NCBI RefSeq assembly: GCF_011764425.1
Contig: NZ_BLPF01000004.1
Coordinates: 372,001-436,000 of the forward strand
Direction: 5' to 3'
From: Phytohabitans houttuyneae
GTDB lineage: Bacteria; Actinomycetota; Actinomycetes; Mycobacteriales; Micromonosporaceae
Length of the DNA: 64,000 bases
How positions within the stretch are numbered: the stretch's first letter is position 1; each line of letters opens with the position of its first letter. The translations under genes were made by a program, and so were the position numbers. Shown here piece after piece: positions 9,669 through 20,084 of this stretch. The notes beneath the pieces were generated by a model. The model did not search any database, was not told the DNA's origin, and worked only from the letters and a program-made list of their open reading frames with translations.

Positions 9669-11870
9669 CTACGCGCGCGGGGTGGAGCTTTTGAAACCGC
9701 GCAGCCGCAGGCTGTTGGTGACCACGAAGACCGACGACAGTGCCATCGCACCGCCAGCGATCATCGGGTTGAGCAGGCCCGCCGCGGCGAGCGGGAGGGC
9801 GGCGATGTTGTAGGCGAAGGCCCAGAAGAGGTTGCCCTTGATCGTGCGCAAGGTGCGCCGCGACAGGCGGATGGCGTCGACAGCGGCGTTGAGGTCGCCG
9901 CGCACGAGCGTGAGGTCCGCGGCCTCGATCGCCACGTCGGTGCCGGTGCCCATCGCCAGCCCGAGGTCGGCCTGTGCGAGCGCGGCCGCGTCGTTGACGC
10001 CGTCGCCCACCATCGCGACGACCTTGCCCTCGTCCTGCAGGCGCTTGACCACGTCGACCTTGCCGGCCGGCAGAACGCCGGCGACCACCTCGTCGATGCT
10101 GACCTCGGCCGCGACCGCCTTCGCGACCGTCACGTTGTCGCCGGTGAGCAGCACGGGGGTGAGGCCGAGCCGGCGCAGCGCGGCCACCGCCTCGCGGCTG
10201 GTGGGCTTCACCGCGTCAGCGACGGCCACGACGCCACGCGCGCGGCCGTCCCACGACACCAGCACCGCCGTCCGCCCGGCGGCCTCCGCCGTCTCCATCG
10301 CCGCCGCGAGATCATCTGGTACCGGCTGCCCCGCCTCCGGACGACCGACGGCGATGCCGCGCCCCTCCACCGTGCCCCGCACCCCGACGCCCTGCGTGCT
10401 GAGAAACGTCTCGACCGAGGGGAGCGCGCCGCGCTCGGCGGCGGCCCTGGTGATCGCGCGGGCGATCGGGTGCTCGGATCCGGCCTCGACCGCGCCGGCC
10501 AGACGCAATACCTCGTCGCGGTCCTCGCCCGCGCCCGCCACCACGTCGACGAGCGTCATCTGTCCGGTGGTCACCGTGCCGGTCTTGTCGAGCACCACCG
10601 TGTCCACGGTGCGGGTTGACTCGAGCATCTCGGGACCCTTGATCAGGATGCCGAGCTGCGCGCCCCGGCCGGTGCCGACCAGCAGGGCGGTGGGCGTGGC
10701 AAGGCCCAGCGCGCACGGGCAGGCGATGATCAGCACGGCCACCGCGGCGGTGAACGCGGCCGTCGTCCCGTTGCCGGTGCCCAGCCAGTAGCCGAGCGTG
10801 CCGACGGCGATCGCGATCACGACGGGCACGAAGACTCCGGAGATCCGGTCGGCCAGCCGCTGCACCTGCGCCTTGCCGGTCTGTGCCCGCTCGACGAGCG
10901 CGGCCATCTGGGCGAGCTGGGTGTCGGAGCCGACCCGCGTCGCGCGTACCAGGAGGCGGCCGCCCGCGTTGACCGTCGCACCCACGACCTGGTCGCCGGC
11001 ACCCACCTCGACCGGCACTGACTCACCGGTCAGCATGCTGGCGTCGACGGCGGAGGAGCCCTCCTCCACGACGCCGTCGGTGGCGATCTTCTCGCCCGGG
11101 CGTACGACGAACCTGTCGCCGACCGCAAGCTGAGCCACCGGGATGCGCACCTCGGCGCCGTCGCGCAGCACGCCGACGTCCTTGGCGCCCAGCTCCAGCA
11201 AGGCCCGCAGCGCGGCGCCGGCGCGGCGCTTGGCGCGCGTCTCGAAGTAGCGGCCGGCCAGGATGAACACCGTCACACCGGCAGCGGCCTCAAGGTAGAT
11301 GCTGCCGGAGCCGTCACCCCGCTCGATCGCGAACCGGAAGGGGTGGGTCATGCCCGGCTCACCGGCCGTGCCGAAGAACAGCGCCCACACCGACCATCCG
11401 AACGCTGCCAGCGTGCCGATCGACACAAGCGTGTCCATCGTCGCGGCGCCGTGGCGCAGGTTGGTCCAGGCGGCGCGGTGGAAGGGCAGCCCGCCATACA
11501 CGACGACGGGCGCGGCGAGCGTCAGCGAGAGCCACTGCCAGTACTCGAACTGCCACGCCGGCACCATCGCCAGCGCGATCACCGGGATCGTGAGCACGAG
11601 CGAGACCAGCAGCCGGGTGCGGAGCGGGTCGGACTCGCGGGGTGCCTCCCGCGGGTCGGGCGCCGGGACAGCCGCGGTGTACCCGGTCTTTTCGACCGTG
11701 GCGATCAGGTCGGCCACGCCCACGGCCGGGTCGGAAACGGTCACCGCGGCCTTTTCCGTCGCGTAGTTGACCGTCGCGCTCACACCGTCCATCCGGTTGA
11801 GCTTCTTTTCGATGCGAGAGGCGCAGGACGCGCAGGTCATGCCGCCTATCTCCAGCTCGATGAGGTTCAT
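9669..11870 (-). CDS. copA: Copper-translocating P1B-type ATPase
   Basis: A 733-residue heavy-metal P-type ATPase. The N-terminal metal-binding domain has GMTCASC (Cys13, Cys16). Then come transmembrane helices, the transport-site [11 protein letters not shown], the phosphorylated Asp in DKTGT, the phosphatase loop TGES, SEHPIA, and [10 protein letters not shown] near the C-terminus. CPC plus CASC indicates Cu(I) export. Start ATG 11870 follows GGAGGAG and begins the HMA domain directly; the longer open frame upstream is spurious. It lies 16 bp after the secreted copper protein and shares the CsoR-type operator upstream of that gene. Confidence 0.93.
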   Translation of the reverse strand: MNLIELEIGGMTCASCASRIEKKLNRMDGVSATVNYATEKAAVTVSDPAVGVADLIATVEKTGYTAAVPAPDPREAPRESDPLRTRLLVSLVLTIPVIALAMVPAWQFEYWQWLSLTLAAPVVVYGGLPFHRAAWTNLRHGAATMDTLVSIGTLAAFGWSVWALFFGTAGEPGMTHPFRFAIERGDGSGSIYLEAAAGVTVFILAGRYFETRAKRRAGAALRALLELGAKDVGVLRDGAEVRIPVAQLAVGDRFVVRPGEKIATDGVVEEGSSAVDASMLTGESVPVEVGAGDQVVGATVNAGGRLLVRATRVGSDTQLAQMAALVERAQTGKAQVQRLADRISGVFVPVVIAIAVGTLGYWLGTGNGTTAAFTAAVAVLIIACPCALGLATPTALLVGTGRGAQLGILIKGPEMLESTRTVDTVVLDKTGTVTTGQMTLVDVVAGAGEDRDEVLRLAGAVEAGSEHPIARAITRAAAERGALPSVETFLSTQGVGVRGTVEGRGIAVGRPEAGQPVPDDLAAAMETAEAAGRTAVLVSWDGRARGVVAVADAVKPTSREAVAALRRLGLTPVLLTGDNVTVAKAVAAEVSIDEVVAGVLPAGKVDVVKRLQDEGKVVAMVGDGVNDAAALAQADLGLAMGTGTDVAIEAADLTLVRGDLNAAVDAIRLSRRTLRTIKGNLFWAFAYNIAALPLAAAGLLNPMIAGGAMALSSVFVVTNSLRLRGFKSSTPRA

Positions 11871-11886
11871 CACGCGCCCTCCTCCC

Positions 11887-12839
11887 TCAGTCATGGGTGT
11901 GCCCGTCGTCGTCGTGGCCCGGTGCCGCGGGTGCCGGGGGCAGCTCCGCATCGCCCGCGACCGCGGTGAAGGCCGCCGTCCGTACCTTCCCAGCATGCTG
12001 GAAGTCCAGGAAAAGCCGGTACGCCCCGGCGGACGGCACCTCCGCGTAGAACGTGATGTCCGGTCCCGGCGCCGTCTTCCCGTCACCGGGCTCGCCGTCC
12101 GGGTGCACGTGCAGGTAGGCGAGGTCACCGTCGCGCAGGGCCACCAGGTGCCCGTAGGCCGCCAGGTAGGGCTGCAGATCGGTGACCGGCCGCCCGCCCT
12201 TGCTGACGCCGAGCGTCAGCTTCGACGCGGTCCCGGGCACGAGGTCGCCGGCGAGCGTGACCGTGTACCCGTCGACGGTCGCCTTGCGCTCCGGGGCCGG
12301 CAGCGGCGCGGGCCGGTAGTCGCCGCGCGCCGGCACGTCCACGCCGAGCGTGAGCGCCTCTTCGCGGGCGGCCGGCTGGAAGTCAGTAAAGATCCGGTAC
12401 TGCCCGGGTGCGTCGGCCGCGAGCGGGACCGACCACGTGCCGTCCGCCGCCATCGTGGGGTGGACGTGCTGGAAGCCGGTCAGGTCCCGGCGCACCGCGA
12501 TGAGGTGCAGGTCCTTGTCGTGGGTCGGCGTGTACGCGGTCACCGGCGAGCCGTCCGGCCCGACGATGCGGAAGCGGTAAGGCGCAGCCTTGCCCACCGG
12601 GAGACCGCCGCTGACCGGCGCGAGCCGGTAGCCGTCCTGTGCGACCTGCAGGCCGCCCGGCACCTGCGCAACGGCGCTCTCATGCCCGCTGCCCTCGCTG
12701 TCCCCGTGTCCACCTCCGTCGTGTGCGGCCACCGGGGCACCGGCTCCGGGCCGCCCACCACCTTGCCGGCGCCCAGCGCGGTGGCGAAGATCGCCGCCAG
12801 CCCGAGGGCGTAGCCGGTCATCCTGGTTGGCGTGTTCAT
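11887..12839 (-). CDS. Exported copper-operon protein with His-rich tail, single-base frameshift
   Basis: ATG 12839 starts a signal or anchor helix ([21 protein letters not shown]). The mature part holds two similar beta domains with HVHP motifs ([16 protein letters not shown] and [17 protein letters not shown]) and a tail of His and Asp ([10 protein letters not shown]), fitting periplasmic-side copper binding. Such proteins commonly precede CopA in actinobacteria. The frame breaks at the G4 run 12734-12737 (C4 on the coding strand); one added base joins GPEPVP to [12 protein letters not shown] and gives 317 residues. It is the first gene of the operon and is controlled by the palindrome upstream. 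Confidence 0.75.
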
Positions 12840-12854
12840 GCCGCCAGCATACCC

Positions 12855-12871
12855 ATACCCCCAGGGGGTAT
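12855..12871. promoter_or_regulatory. CsoR-type copper operator
   Basis: A perfect 17-bp palindrome, ATACCCCC-A-GGGGGTAT, matches the known CsoR operator pattern (TACCCC...GGGGTA). It lies only 16 bp upstream of the ATG of the copper operon. A TATGCT -10-like hexamer lies between operator and ATG, so the transcript may be almost leaderless and CsoR bound here would block it. No csoR gene is in the window. Confidence 0.8.
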
Positions 12872-12915
12872 CAAGCCCGCTGCCGGCGGAGCGGTGTGGG
12901 TCACCCCGGCCCGGG

Positions 12916-13452
12916 TCAGCTGCCTCGCACGCCCAGCATGCCGGCCCGCGCGACGCCGCTGGGCAGCTCCGGGCCGAGGCTTGTCCGCGCCCAGTCGATC
13001 TGGTCGGGCCAGCGGGGCCGCATGAGGTGGTTGAGCCGCGCGCCGTCCGGATGCCGGCGCACGAGCTGGGTGAGATACGCGGCGCACCGGCGCCGCACGT
13101 ACGCCTCGATCATCGCCGCTCGTCGCTGTGTGACGCGCAGGCCGATCCTGATCTGCTCCTCCAGCCGGGCGACCTCCGCGTCGGCCTGACGGGAGGTGGC
13201 TTCGCGCAGTGCCGCTTCGAGGTCGAGCACCTCGAGCTGGAAGGCGATCCACTCTCGTTCGATGCGGCCCACGCCGAGCTGGCCGAGAAACATCATGCGG
13301 GGCGTGCTCAACTCGGCTTCGGGCGTGCCCGGCCGAGCGCCTTCGGGCACCGAGGGGATGCCCTTGCGGCCGTCGCGTCTTCCGCACCACCAGTCGGAGA
13401 GCCGCGCGAAAAGTCCGTACCTGATCGAGGGTGTGGATCGCTTGTCTCTCAT
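12916..13452 (-). CDS. Hypothetical protein with central coiled coil
   Basis: ATG 13452 with a GAAGGG site gives 178 residues; the longer open frame upstream overlaps the next gene and is unlikely. The centre (FQLEVLDLEAALREA..., ARLEEQIRIGLRVTQRRAAMIEAY) has heptad-like helices predicting a coiled coil. There is no signal peptide or membrane segment. It lies 83 bp after the following regulator-like gene on the same strand, so the pair may be an operon. Family not recognised. Confidence 0.55.
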   Translation of the reverse strand: MRDKRSTPSIRYGLFARLSDWWCGRRDGRKGIPSVPEGARPGTPEAELSTPRMMFLGQLGVGRIEREWIAFQLEVLDLEAALREATSRQADAEVARLEEQIRIGLRVTQRRAAMIEAYVRRRCAAYLTQLVRRHPDGARLNHLMRPRWPDQIDWARTSLGPELPSGVARAGMLGVRGS

Positions 13453-13535
13453 GCCGACCCTTCTTTTAGAGGGGAGAAGGCCGAGTGTGCTGAGGCGGCG
13501 CGCCGTTGCCATGACGTGAATGCGTAGTTCTCCCG

Positions 13536-14144
13536 TCACACGGCGTGCCGGATGATGTCGCTCAGCTCGTTTGTCGCGCGGAAGGCGGCCACCCGGCCAC
13601 CCTTGATGACCATCAGGTCCTCGACCGCGCACGCCGGGGGTGCGTGGTCGAGCGCCGCGGCCAGCCCCGGGTTGCGTCCGGCCCACTCCGCCAGCGCCTC
13701 GGCCAGTGCGGCCTCCATCGCCTCGGCGGGCATCGGCTCCGCGGCAAACCTGGCCAGCAAGCGTTCCCGGTACGGCCAGAAGGACCACACCTTGGTCTCG
13801 TCGACGAGCTGGGCGACCGCGTCCGTGCGGCGGTAGCAGAGCGCGAGCTGGATCGAGTCGAGCCGGCCGTCGCGGATCAGCGCGTCGATCAGGGGATGCC
13901 GCGCGTGGGCGCCGGCGACCTCGTAAAACGTGCTGCGGCTGCCCTGCGGCCCGGCCGCCTCGACGATCCGCCGCCAGGTGAGCTTGGCCTCCGGCTGCGT
14001 GGAGAGGAGGCGGGCGACGGAGCGGAAGTAAATGATCTTCGTACGCCAGTGGCTGCGCTTCGCCGACCGGGTGGTGGAGAGGCGGCGGTGCCACTCACCG
14101 ACGACGGTGTGGAAGAGATCTGGGTTCGATATCGCCAGGGTCAT
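13536..14144 (-). CDS. Hypothetical regulator-like protein
   Basis: ATG 14144 (after a GGCAGG site) gives 202 residues; the frame is open to 14210 and a longer start is possible. The segment LTWRRIVEAAGPQGSRSTFYEVAG resembles a TetR-type helix-turn-helix, in which the recognition helix is followed by a conserved FY. The C-terminal half is helical and Ala-rich with an EDLMVIKGGRVAAF strand. A TetR-like regulator is the best guess, but the N-terminal ~50 residues before the putative HTH are longer than usual. Confidence 0.5.
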   Translation of the reverse strand: MTLAISNPDLFHTVVGEWHRRLSTTRSAKRSHWRTKIIYFRSVARLLSTQPEAKLTWRRIVEAAGPQGSRSTFYEVAGAHARHPLIDALIRDGRLDSIQLALCYRRTDAVAQLVDETKVWSFWPYRERLLARFAAEPMPAEAMEAALAEALAEWAGRNPGLAAALDHAPPACAVEDLMVIKGGRVAAFRATNELSDIIRHAV

Positions 14145-14219
14145 CAGGCCTGCCCTCTGTCGCTGCTGCACAGGTTGGCCTGAGCCTTTCCGGACAGTCC
14201 GGTGTGACACATGACGTAT

Positions 14220-15797
14220 TCACGTGGTCTTGCAACCCGTCACCAGGTCGAGCACTCTTTCCCAGTCGTCGGGGGCGGATTTGGCCCGCCAAGCGACGTG
14301 CTGATCCGGCCGGACCAGCACGAGTGGGTGATCCCAGTGTGTCCGTACGGCGGGATCCGCAGTGACTACATGCGCCACGGGGATTCCCCGCTTTCGCGCG
14401 GCGGCGACGAGCGGGCGGCCCGCGTCGTCGTCGGTAAGGTCCACAAGCGTCAGCTCCGGCCCCAGCCGGTCGAGGAGCTGCGCGCCGGCCGGCACCAAGG
14501 CGCCCGGTGTGACCGTGGGCGGCACCTCGTCCGGCAGTGACCACTGTGGATGATCGTCGGCCCAGATGACCGGAGAGGCGATCCGCTCACCGGCCGGGCC
14601 GGCGTCACCCGTCCGGTGCGCTTCTTGCCGCAACACTTCGGCGAGCAGCTCGCGCGTCGCCCCGGCCTTGGCCAGCCGGCTGAATCTTCGCCGGGTCTCC
14701 AAGCTCCTGGCCAGCATCTCCCGGTCGATCAGAGCGCGTTGGCGGCGCTCTCCCTCGTAGCTGGCGAGCAGGCCCGGCCCACCCCAGCCGTTGATCGCCG
14801 CGGCGAGCTTCCAGCCCAGGTCGACGGCGTCGCCGATGCTGATGTCCGCGCTCTCGGTGACCGGGTGGAACCGGTGTGCCGCCTCACCCACGAGGTAGGC
14901 GGGTCCGCGTTGGTAGGTGGCGGCCACCGCCAGCGAGTCCTCCCACTGCGTCACGCCGAGCACTTCTTCCGGGTCGAGCCGGACGGCGAGCGCCGCGCGG
15001 AGGCCGGCGACCGGGTCGGTGGTGATCGACTCCTCGGGCCCGAGGCGGAGGTGGCCGATCCAGGTGTCGTCGTCGCCGCGGGACACGAGCGCGCCGCCAC
15101 CGACAATGACCGTCGAGAGGCCGCGGCGGGCGAAGCGCCGAGTGAGGTCTTCGCTGCGGAAGTGGACCGAGCAGTGCTGGGCCGGCGTGGACAGCCGCTC
15201 CATCGGCACCTCGAGGCAGCGGCGCACCGTACTGTGCGCACCGTCGCAGCCGGCGACGTGCCGCGCCTCGACGAAGTGGCGGTCGCCGGTACCGGCTGCC
15301 ACGAGCTCGGCCACCGCACAGTCCGACTCGACTCGCAGCCCGGCGAACGTCCACCCTTCGCGGAGGTCGATCAGGGGGTGGCGGCGCGCGGCGTCGCGCA
15401 GATGCTTGGCGAACCGCGCGCCAGAGACCCGCTGGCGCCCCTCGGCCTGCACTGTGCACCCGACCGAGGTGAGGATCGGCGGGTCGTCGAGTCCCTGGCT
15501 CCACTGCAGGCCGGTCGGCTCGTCAGGGCCGGCGCCGTGCTGGCGCACCAATGTGGCGAGCCCGAGCCGCCGCAGCAGCTCCATACTCCGGCCGGCCAGA
15601 AGGTCGAAGCCCGGATGGCGCGGTTCGGACACCGCCCGTTCGACCACAATGGACGTGACATTGTGATGTGCCAATTCCAAAGCGAGAATTGCACCTACCG
15701 TCCCGGCTCCCACCACGAGTACCTCGGTACGTAGTGCTGGCGTAGCCAAGAGGCCCACCCCCTGCGCGGACACGGTGACGTCGGTGTCACAGAGCAA
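14220..15797 (-). CDS. FAD-dependent aromatic monooxygenase (group A)
   Basis: A 525-residue flavoprotein. The FAD ADP-binding motif GAGTVG is near residue 31, the DG motif (GCDGAHSTVRR) lies in the middle, and the ribityl-binding region reads GEAAHRFHPVTESADISIGDA. That is a variant of the usual GDAAHxxxPxGGQG: the Gly-rich turn is replaced by ESADISIG. The C-terminal thioredoxin-like domain (LTLVDLTDDDAGRPL, VLVRPDQHVAWRA) is typical of phenol or polyketide hydroxylases. It hydroxylates aromatic substrates with NAD(P)H and O2; the substrate is unknown. It lies 27 bp after the LuxR regulator on the same strand. Confidence 0.85.
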   Translation of the reverse strand: MLCDTDVTVSAQGVGLLATPALRTEVLVVGAGTVGAILALELAHHNVTSIVVERAVSEPRHPGFDLLAGRSMELLRRLGLATLVRQHGAGPDEPTGLQWSQGLDDPPILTSVGCTVQAEGRQRVSGARFAKHLRDAARRHPLIDLREGWTFAGLRVESDCAVAELVAAGTGDRHFVEARHVAGCDGAHSTVRRCLEVPMERLSTPAQHCSVHFRSEDLTRRFARRGLSTVIVGGGALVSRGDDDTWIGHLRLGPEESITTDPVAGLRAALAVRLDPEEVLGVTQWEDSLAVAATYQRGPAYLVGEAAHRFHPVTESADISIGDAVDLGWKLAAAINGWGGPGLLASYEGERRQRALIDREMLARSLETRRRFSRLAKAGATRELLAEVLRQEAHRTGDAGPAGERIASPVIWADDHPQWSLPDEVPPTVTPGALVPAGAQLLDRLGPELTLVDLTDDDAGRPLVAAARKRGIPVAHVVTADPAVRTHWDHPLVLVRPDQHVAWRAKSAPDDWERVLDLVTGCKTT

Positions 15798-15824
15798 TGC
15801 TTGGGGATGGCGCCGATTACCACA

Positions 15825-18592
15825 TCACGTGCTTGCGTTATTCGTGCCGTCTTCGCCGACGAGCCTCGCGAGTAGGGTGCGGCTGTTGATGCCGAGTTTG
15901 GCGAATATCTTCCTTAGGTGACTGTCGACAGTATGCCGTGAGAGGAAAAGCTCGGCAGCGATTTCGCGGTTGCTTCGCCCCTTTGCGACCAGGATGGCCA
16001 CGGGTCGCTCGGCCTGCGAGAGCCGCGCGAGCACCGACTCGGCCGACGGCTGCCGCGCCGGTTGCCGGCCCAGCCGCTGCTCCAGCCGGCGGCGGGTCCG
16101 CCCGGCACCGCACGAGGTGGCGATCGACAGCGCCTCCTCGGCGAACGCACGCGCCTCGGCGAGATCCGCGCTCACGTCCGCGGCGTCCTCCAGTGCGGCG
16201 GCGAGCGCCAGCGGCCGGCCAGCCTCGCGGTATCCGTCGATCGCCAGCCGGAGGAGAGCGGGGTCGCGGCGGAGTACGCCCTCGGCGTGCGCGGCCGCCG
16301 CCTCGTGCGCGCGGACGCTGGGGTTGCGCTCGGCGAGCTTGCGGGTGGTCGTGACGACGAGCTCCGCCCGTTCGGTATCGCCGGCGCGGAGCGCCACGCG
16401 CACCAGTGTGGCGGCAGCTCCGGGGTCCTGGACGATCAGCAGCGACCGGCGGGGCATCGCGTCGTAGATCGTGACGAGCGCACCCAGCGCCGCCTCCGGA
16501 CCGGCGGTCGCCTCCTGCAGCAGGCCCTCGGCCCAGGTCGCGTCCTCAGGGGCGGTGGTGATGCCGTCGGCCATCCAGCGGCGCATCCGCTCGATGTACC
16601 CCCGCGCCTGCGAGGTCTCGCCGCGCAGGACCGCAAGGCGCGCGAGCCCGGCCAGCAGGGGCACGGCGAGCGCGTACGCGGCGTGGTTTTCGGCGACCTC
16701 GACGCCCGCGTCGGTCTCCGCGACGGCCTCGTCCAGGCGCCCGGCGGCGGTCAGCAGGGCCGCGTGGTAGTAGTGCCACAGGGGTGCCGACCAGGCGGTG
16801 CCGAGGCGCTCGGACTCCTCACGCCCGCGGCGGAAGATCGCCGAAGCCTCCTCGAAGCGGCCCTGCACGGCGAGGGCGTCGCCGAGCCAGATCCGCGGAT
16901 GCCAGTGCGCCGCCTCGCCGCCGATCCCATCGGCGATCTCGGTGGCCTCGGAGGCGTGCGCGAGCGCGTCGTCCAGGCGGCCCTCGGCCTGTGCGGCGAG
17001 GCTGCGCGCGGTGAGGCCGAAGACGGCCGCGCCGTACTCCTCGGCCGCCATCCCGGACGCGTACGCGTTGGAGCCGGCACGGTCGGCCCACGTGAGGTCG
17101 CCGGTGTAGAACTGAGCGTGCGCACGGACCGCCCACAGCCGGGCGCGCACCGCCTCGGACACGTCCGGGTAGCTGAGCCCGCGGGAGGCGTACTCCACGG
17201 CGGCGGGATTGCGACCCGCGTGCTTGAACGCCTCGGCCAGCCCGAGCAGAAGCGCCGCCTCGGTCGGTGGCTCCAGGCCCGCGTGCAGCGCCGCCTCGCC
17301 GAGCCGCTGCGCACGCTCCAGGCGGCCGGCGGAGGCGAGCAGGCGCACGGTGTCGGCAACCAGCTCCGGGCGTTCGGCGTCGTCGTCGCCGACCACGTCG
17401 AGCGCACGCAGCATCAGGTCGGCCGCGGTGCTCGGCGCGGCCGGTGCGACCTCGAGCGCGGCTTCCCGCAGCATGGCCACGGCCTCGCGGGCGGAGCGGC
17501 CGCTGCGGAGCAGGTGCTCGGCCACCTCGACGGGCGAGCGGTCCTCCTCGCGGCCGATGACCGCCGCCTCCCGGTGGTACAGCGCCTTCGCCGCGCTGCC
17601 CATCCCGCCGTAGATGGCCAGCCGGACCAGGTCGTGCGCGAACGTCAGGCCGTCGCCCCGGTCCACCAGCACCTTGGCCGCGGTGGCCTCCTGGATCGAC
17701 GGCAGCAGCGCGGCCGGACGCGTGCCGAGCAGGCGGGCCAGCGTGTCCACAGTGAACCGACCACCCAGGACGGACCCCGCGCCGAGCAGCTGTCGCGTCT
17801 CGGCCGCCAAGCCGCTCAGCGTCTGCTCGACGATGGTGACGAAGCTCGACGGCAGCTGGTCACCCACCACTGTGGCGATGCCGTCGCGTACCAGCAGCTG
17901 GCCCGTCGCCATCAGCGCGCGCATCAGCTGCTCCAGCTGGAGCGGGTTGCCGTCGCAGCTCGCGGCCAGCGCCAGCACGGTGTTGTCGACCGTGGCGCCC
18001 ACGACCTTCGAGCAGAGCTGGCCCACCGCCTCGTCGTCCAGCCGTCCCAGCACGACCTCCGGCGCTCCGTCCCGGATGAGCCGTTCGACGAGCTGCTGGC
18101 CGGGCGTGCTTTCCCCGGCCCGGCGCCGGGCGAAGACCCAGCGCACCGGCGAGGAGGCCAGCGCGGTCACCAGCTCGCGCACGGCCAGCGCGGAAAACTC
18201 GTCCGTCCACTGTGCATCGTCTATGACCACGACCAGCGGCTGGCTCGACACGAAGTCCTCCAGTGCCGCGGCGAGCCGGTCGAGCGTACGGAACTGGTTT
18301 TCGCCCGCCTCGCTGACCCACGCGAACGCGCTCGTCGGCGGCTCGATCTGCTGCAGCGCCGACGCGAGCGTGATGAACGGCGCGGCGCGGTCCAGCTCGA
18401 ACGCCGCGCGCGTCGCCACTGCAAGCCCGGCCTGTCGAGCCTCCTTGGCCGCCGCCCGCAGCAGGTGTGACTTTCCGATGCCGGACGAGCCGGTCACCAC
18501 AACGCACCCGCCAACCCCCGTGCCGTGTCAGCGAACGCCTTTCGCAAGATCGCCAATTCTCGATCACGACCGAAAGTCGTCAGCGGATCCAC
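15825..18592 (-). CDS. LuxR-family LAL regulator (ATPase plus HTH), frameshift near the N-terminus
   Basis: A large ATP-binding LuxR (LAL) regulator. The Walker A motif TGSSGIGKS is near the N-terminus, VVVIDDAQW is the Walker B, the middle holds ~600 residues of TPR-like helices, and the C-terminal LuxR HTH reads [20 protein letters not shown]. The conserved lead-in [20 protein letters not shown] lies in another frame just upstream and joins if one base is restored at 18501-18505 (AACGC to AACCGC), giving 922 residues from GTG 18592. As read, translation would have to start inside the P-loop (GTG 18500), which would destroy ATP binding. It probably regulates the neighbouring monooxygenase. 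Confidence 0.8.
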
Positions 18593-19228
18593 CCCCCGGG
18601 GATCGTCTCTACGGCAAAACGTCAAGCGCAGATTGTCACGACGCGAGTGGCCCTGTTAAGCAACCTTTCGGTTGACCTAGCCAGAGTTCATTGTCGCGAT
18701 GGTGACTGTCCCGGCCCCGTGTCACTGCTCGGATCAACATTCGGCCGAGAATGACCGGGCCGTTTTCTGTCAAGAAAGATTTCACGCGGAAATGCGTCGT
18801 TCGCTTTCATGCCTGGTCAACAGCTCGACCCCGTGCACGGATGTGGGTCAACCCCTGTGCCCGCACGGCCAAACCTGTCGAGTCCATGACCGGCGACCCG
18901 CGCGGTGACGTCGGCTCACTACCGATTGTCAGCCACGGAGCGGCCGCCTGGTACGAGTGCCGCACCAGTGTTGCGCCCACAGGGATTCGGACCTGCCGAC
19001 ATGTCATCAGCCCCATTCCATGAGGAGCCGAAAGAGCCGCTGGCAATACAGTCGATTGGCGTATTAGTTTGCGTCTCCACCCGTCGGACTCCGGGAGGCA
19101 GTTCGAGAAGAAACTCGGTCCCGGCAATCATCCGGCTTGAGGGCGCGAAAGGCGGCGCCGCCGGCAGAGCCAACCGTGCGGTGTCCAAAAGCGGGCCGGC
19201 CGGTCATCGCCGGCAGTCCACTAAGGTC
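18593..19228. other. Long intergenic region of lower GC; only weak small ORFs
   Basis: About 640 bp upstream of the LuxR gene with visibly lower GC than its surroundings. Several overlapping small frames exist on both strands but none has a clear ribosome site. One minus-strand frame (18919-19188) encodes an 89-residue peptide with EFLLELPPGVRR followed by a Cys/Ser/Thr-rich segment. It vaguely resembles a modified-peptide precursor, but no modification enzyme is nearby. Confidence 0.35.
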
Positions 19229-20046
19229 TCAGCCGTCCTCGGATTCGCCGTAGCGGAGAGCGATTCGAGCGCGGACCAGGTCCACCATGACCGGGTCCGC
19301 GCGGTGCAGATAGCCGGGAATGGTCCTGCGCAGCAGAATCGGCTGCCGCTCGAAGAGCGCGTCGGCCTCCGCCGACAGCCGGTCGAAATGGCGGTCCCGC
19401 ACAGCGTGCAGGCAGTCGAAGAGCGCGCGCTCGCGGGCCGTCGGTGGCTGCCAGCCGTGAAACAGCCGGGCCACGTCCACCGCCTGCTTCAGCGGGAGCT
19501 GGAGCACGAGGCGCCACAGGTCCCCCACGCGCGGCGGCCGGTCAGCGCGCGGACCAGGTATTCCCGCTCGGTTTCGGCCAGCGCCCGCCGGCCGTCGCCG
19601 GTGAGCACCTGAACCAGGTCGACCTCGCCGATCTCGCTCATCGCGGCCCGCAGCCGGCGGCGCAACCGTTGCGGTGCGCGCTGGTAGGCGCGGGCCAGCA
19701 GCGCGTTTGACGGGTCGAGCTCGCGGTACCGCGCCACCTGCCCGGTCAGCACGAACAGCGCCGCCCGGGCCACCGGGTCGTCCGGCGCGTACCCCCGGTC
19801 GCGGCAGATCGCGACCGCCTGGGAGACCAGCGCGTCCGAGCTGCCGCCGCTCAGCACCGCCGCGCAGGCCTGCGCCGGGGTCGCGAGTCCGAGTGCGATG
19901 CGACTGGCGAGGGGTTGCGTTACGGGGGTGGCCTCGGCTGGCGGCGGGTCTGGCGCGGGCACCGGGGGAGGCTCGGCCTGCTCGCCGACCGGCGCGACCG
20001 TGCCGCGTGTACGCCGGCGTCGCCACCGCTCCAGCCATCGCCACAT
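19229..20046 (-). CDS. Hypothetical helical protein, single-base frameshift
   Basis: ATG 20046 starts a basic N-terminus (MWRWLERWRRRRTRG), a Pro-rich linker, and then helical repeats (ALFVLTGQVARYRELD, ALLARAYQRAPQRLRRRL) resembling a HEAT- or TPR-like solenoid. The frame changes near 19535-19543. The second half (VGDLWRLVLQLPLKQAVDVA, RTIPGYLHRADPVMVDLVRARI) ends at 19229. One restored base in the CCGGCC stretch gives 272 residues. Function unknown. The Arg/Trp-rich start could bind nucleic acid or membrane. Confidence 0.55.
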
Positions 20047-20084
20047 CGCTCCATGATGCGGGGTGCCGTGCAGAATGGGTCCTC

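Noticed and set aside
16062..18470. 802-codon open frame opposite the LuxR gene
   Set aside because: Arg/Gly/His-rich shadow frame caused by high GC3; no ribosome site or domain.
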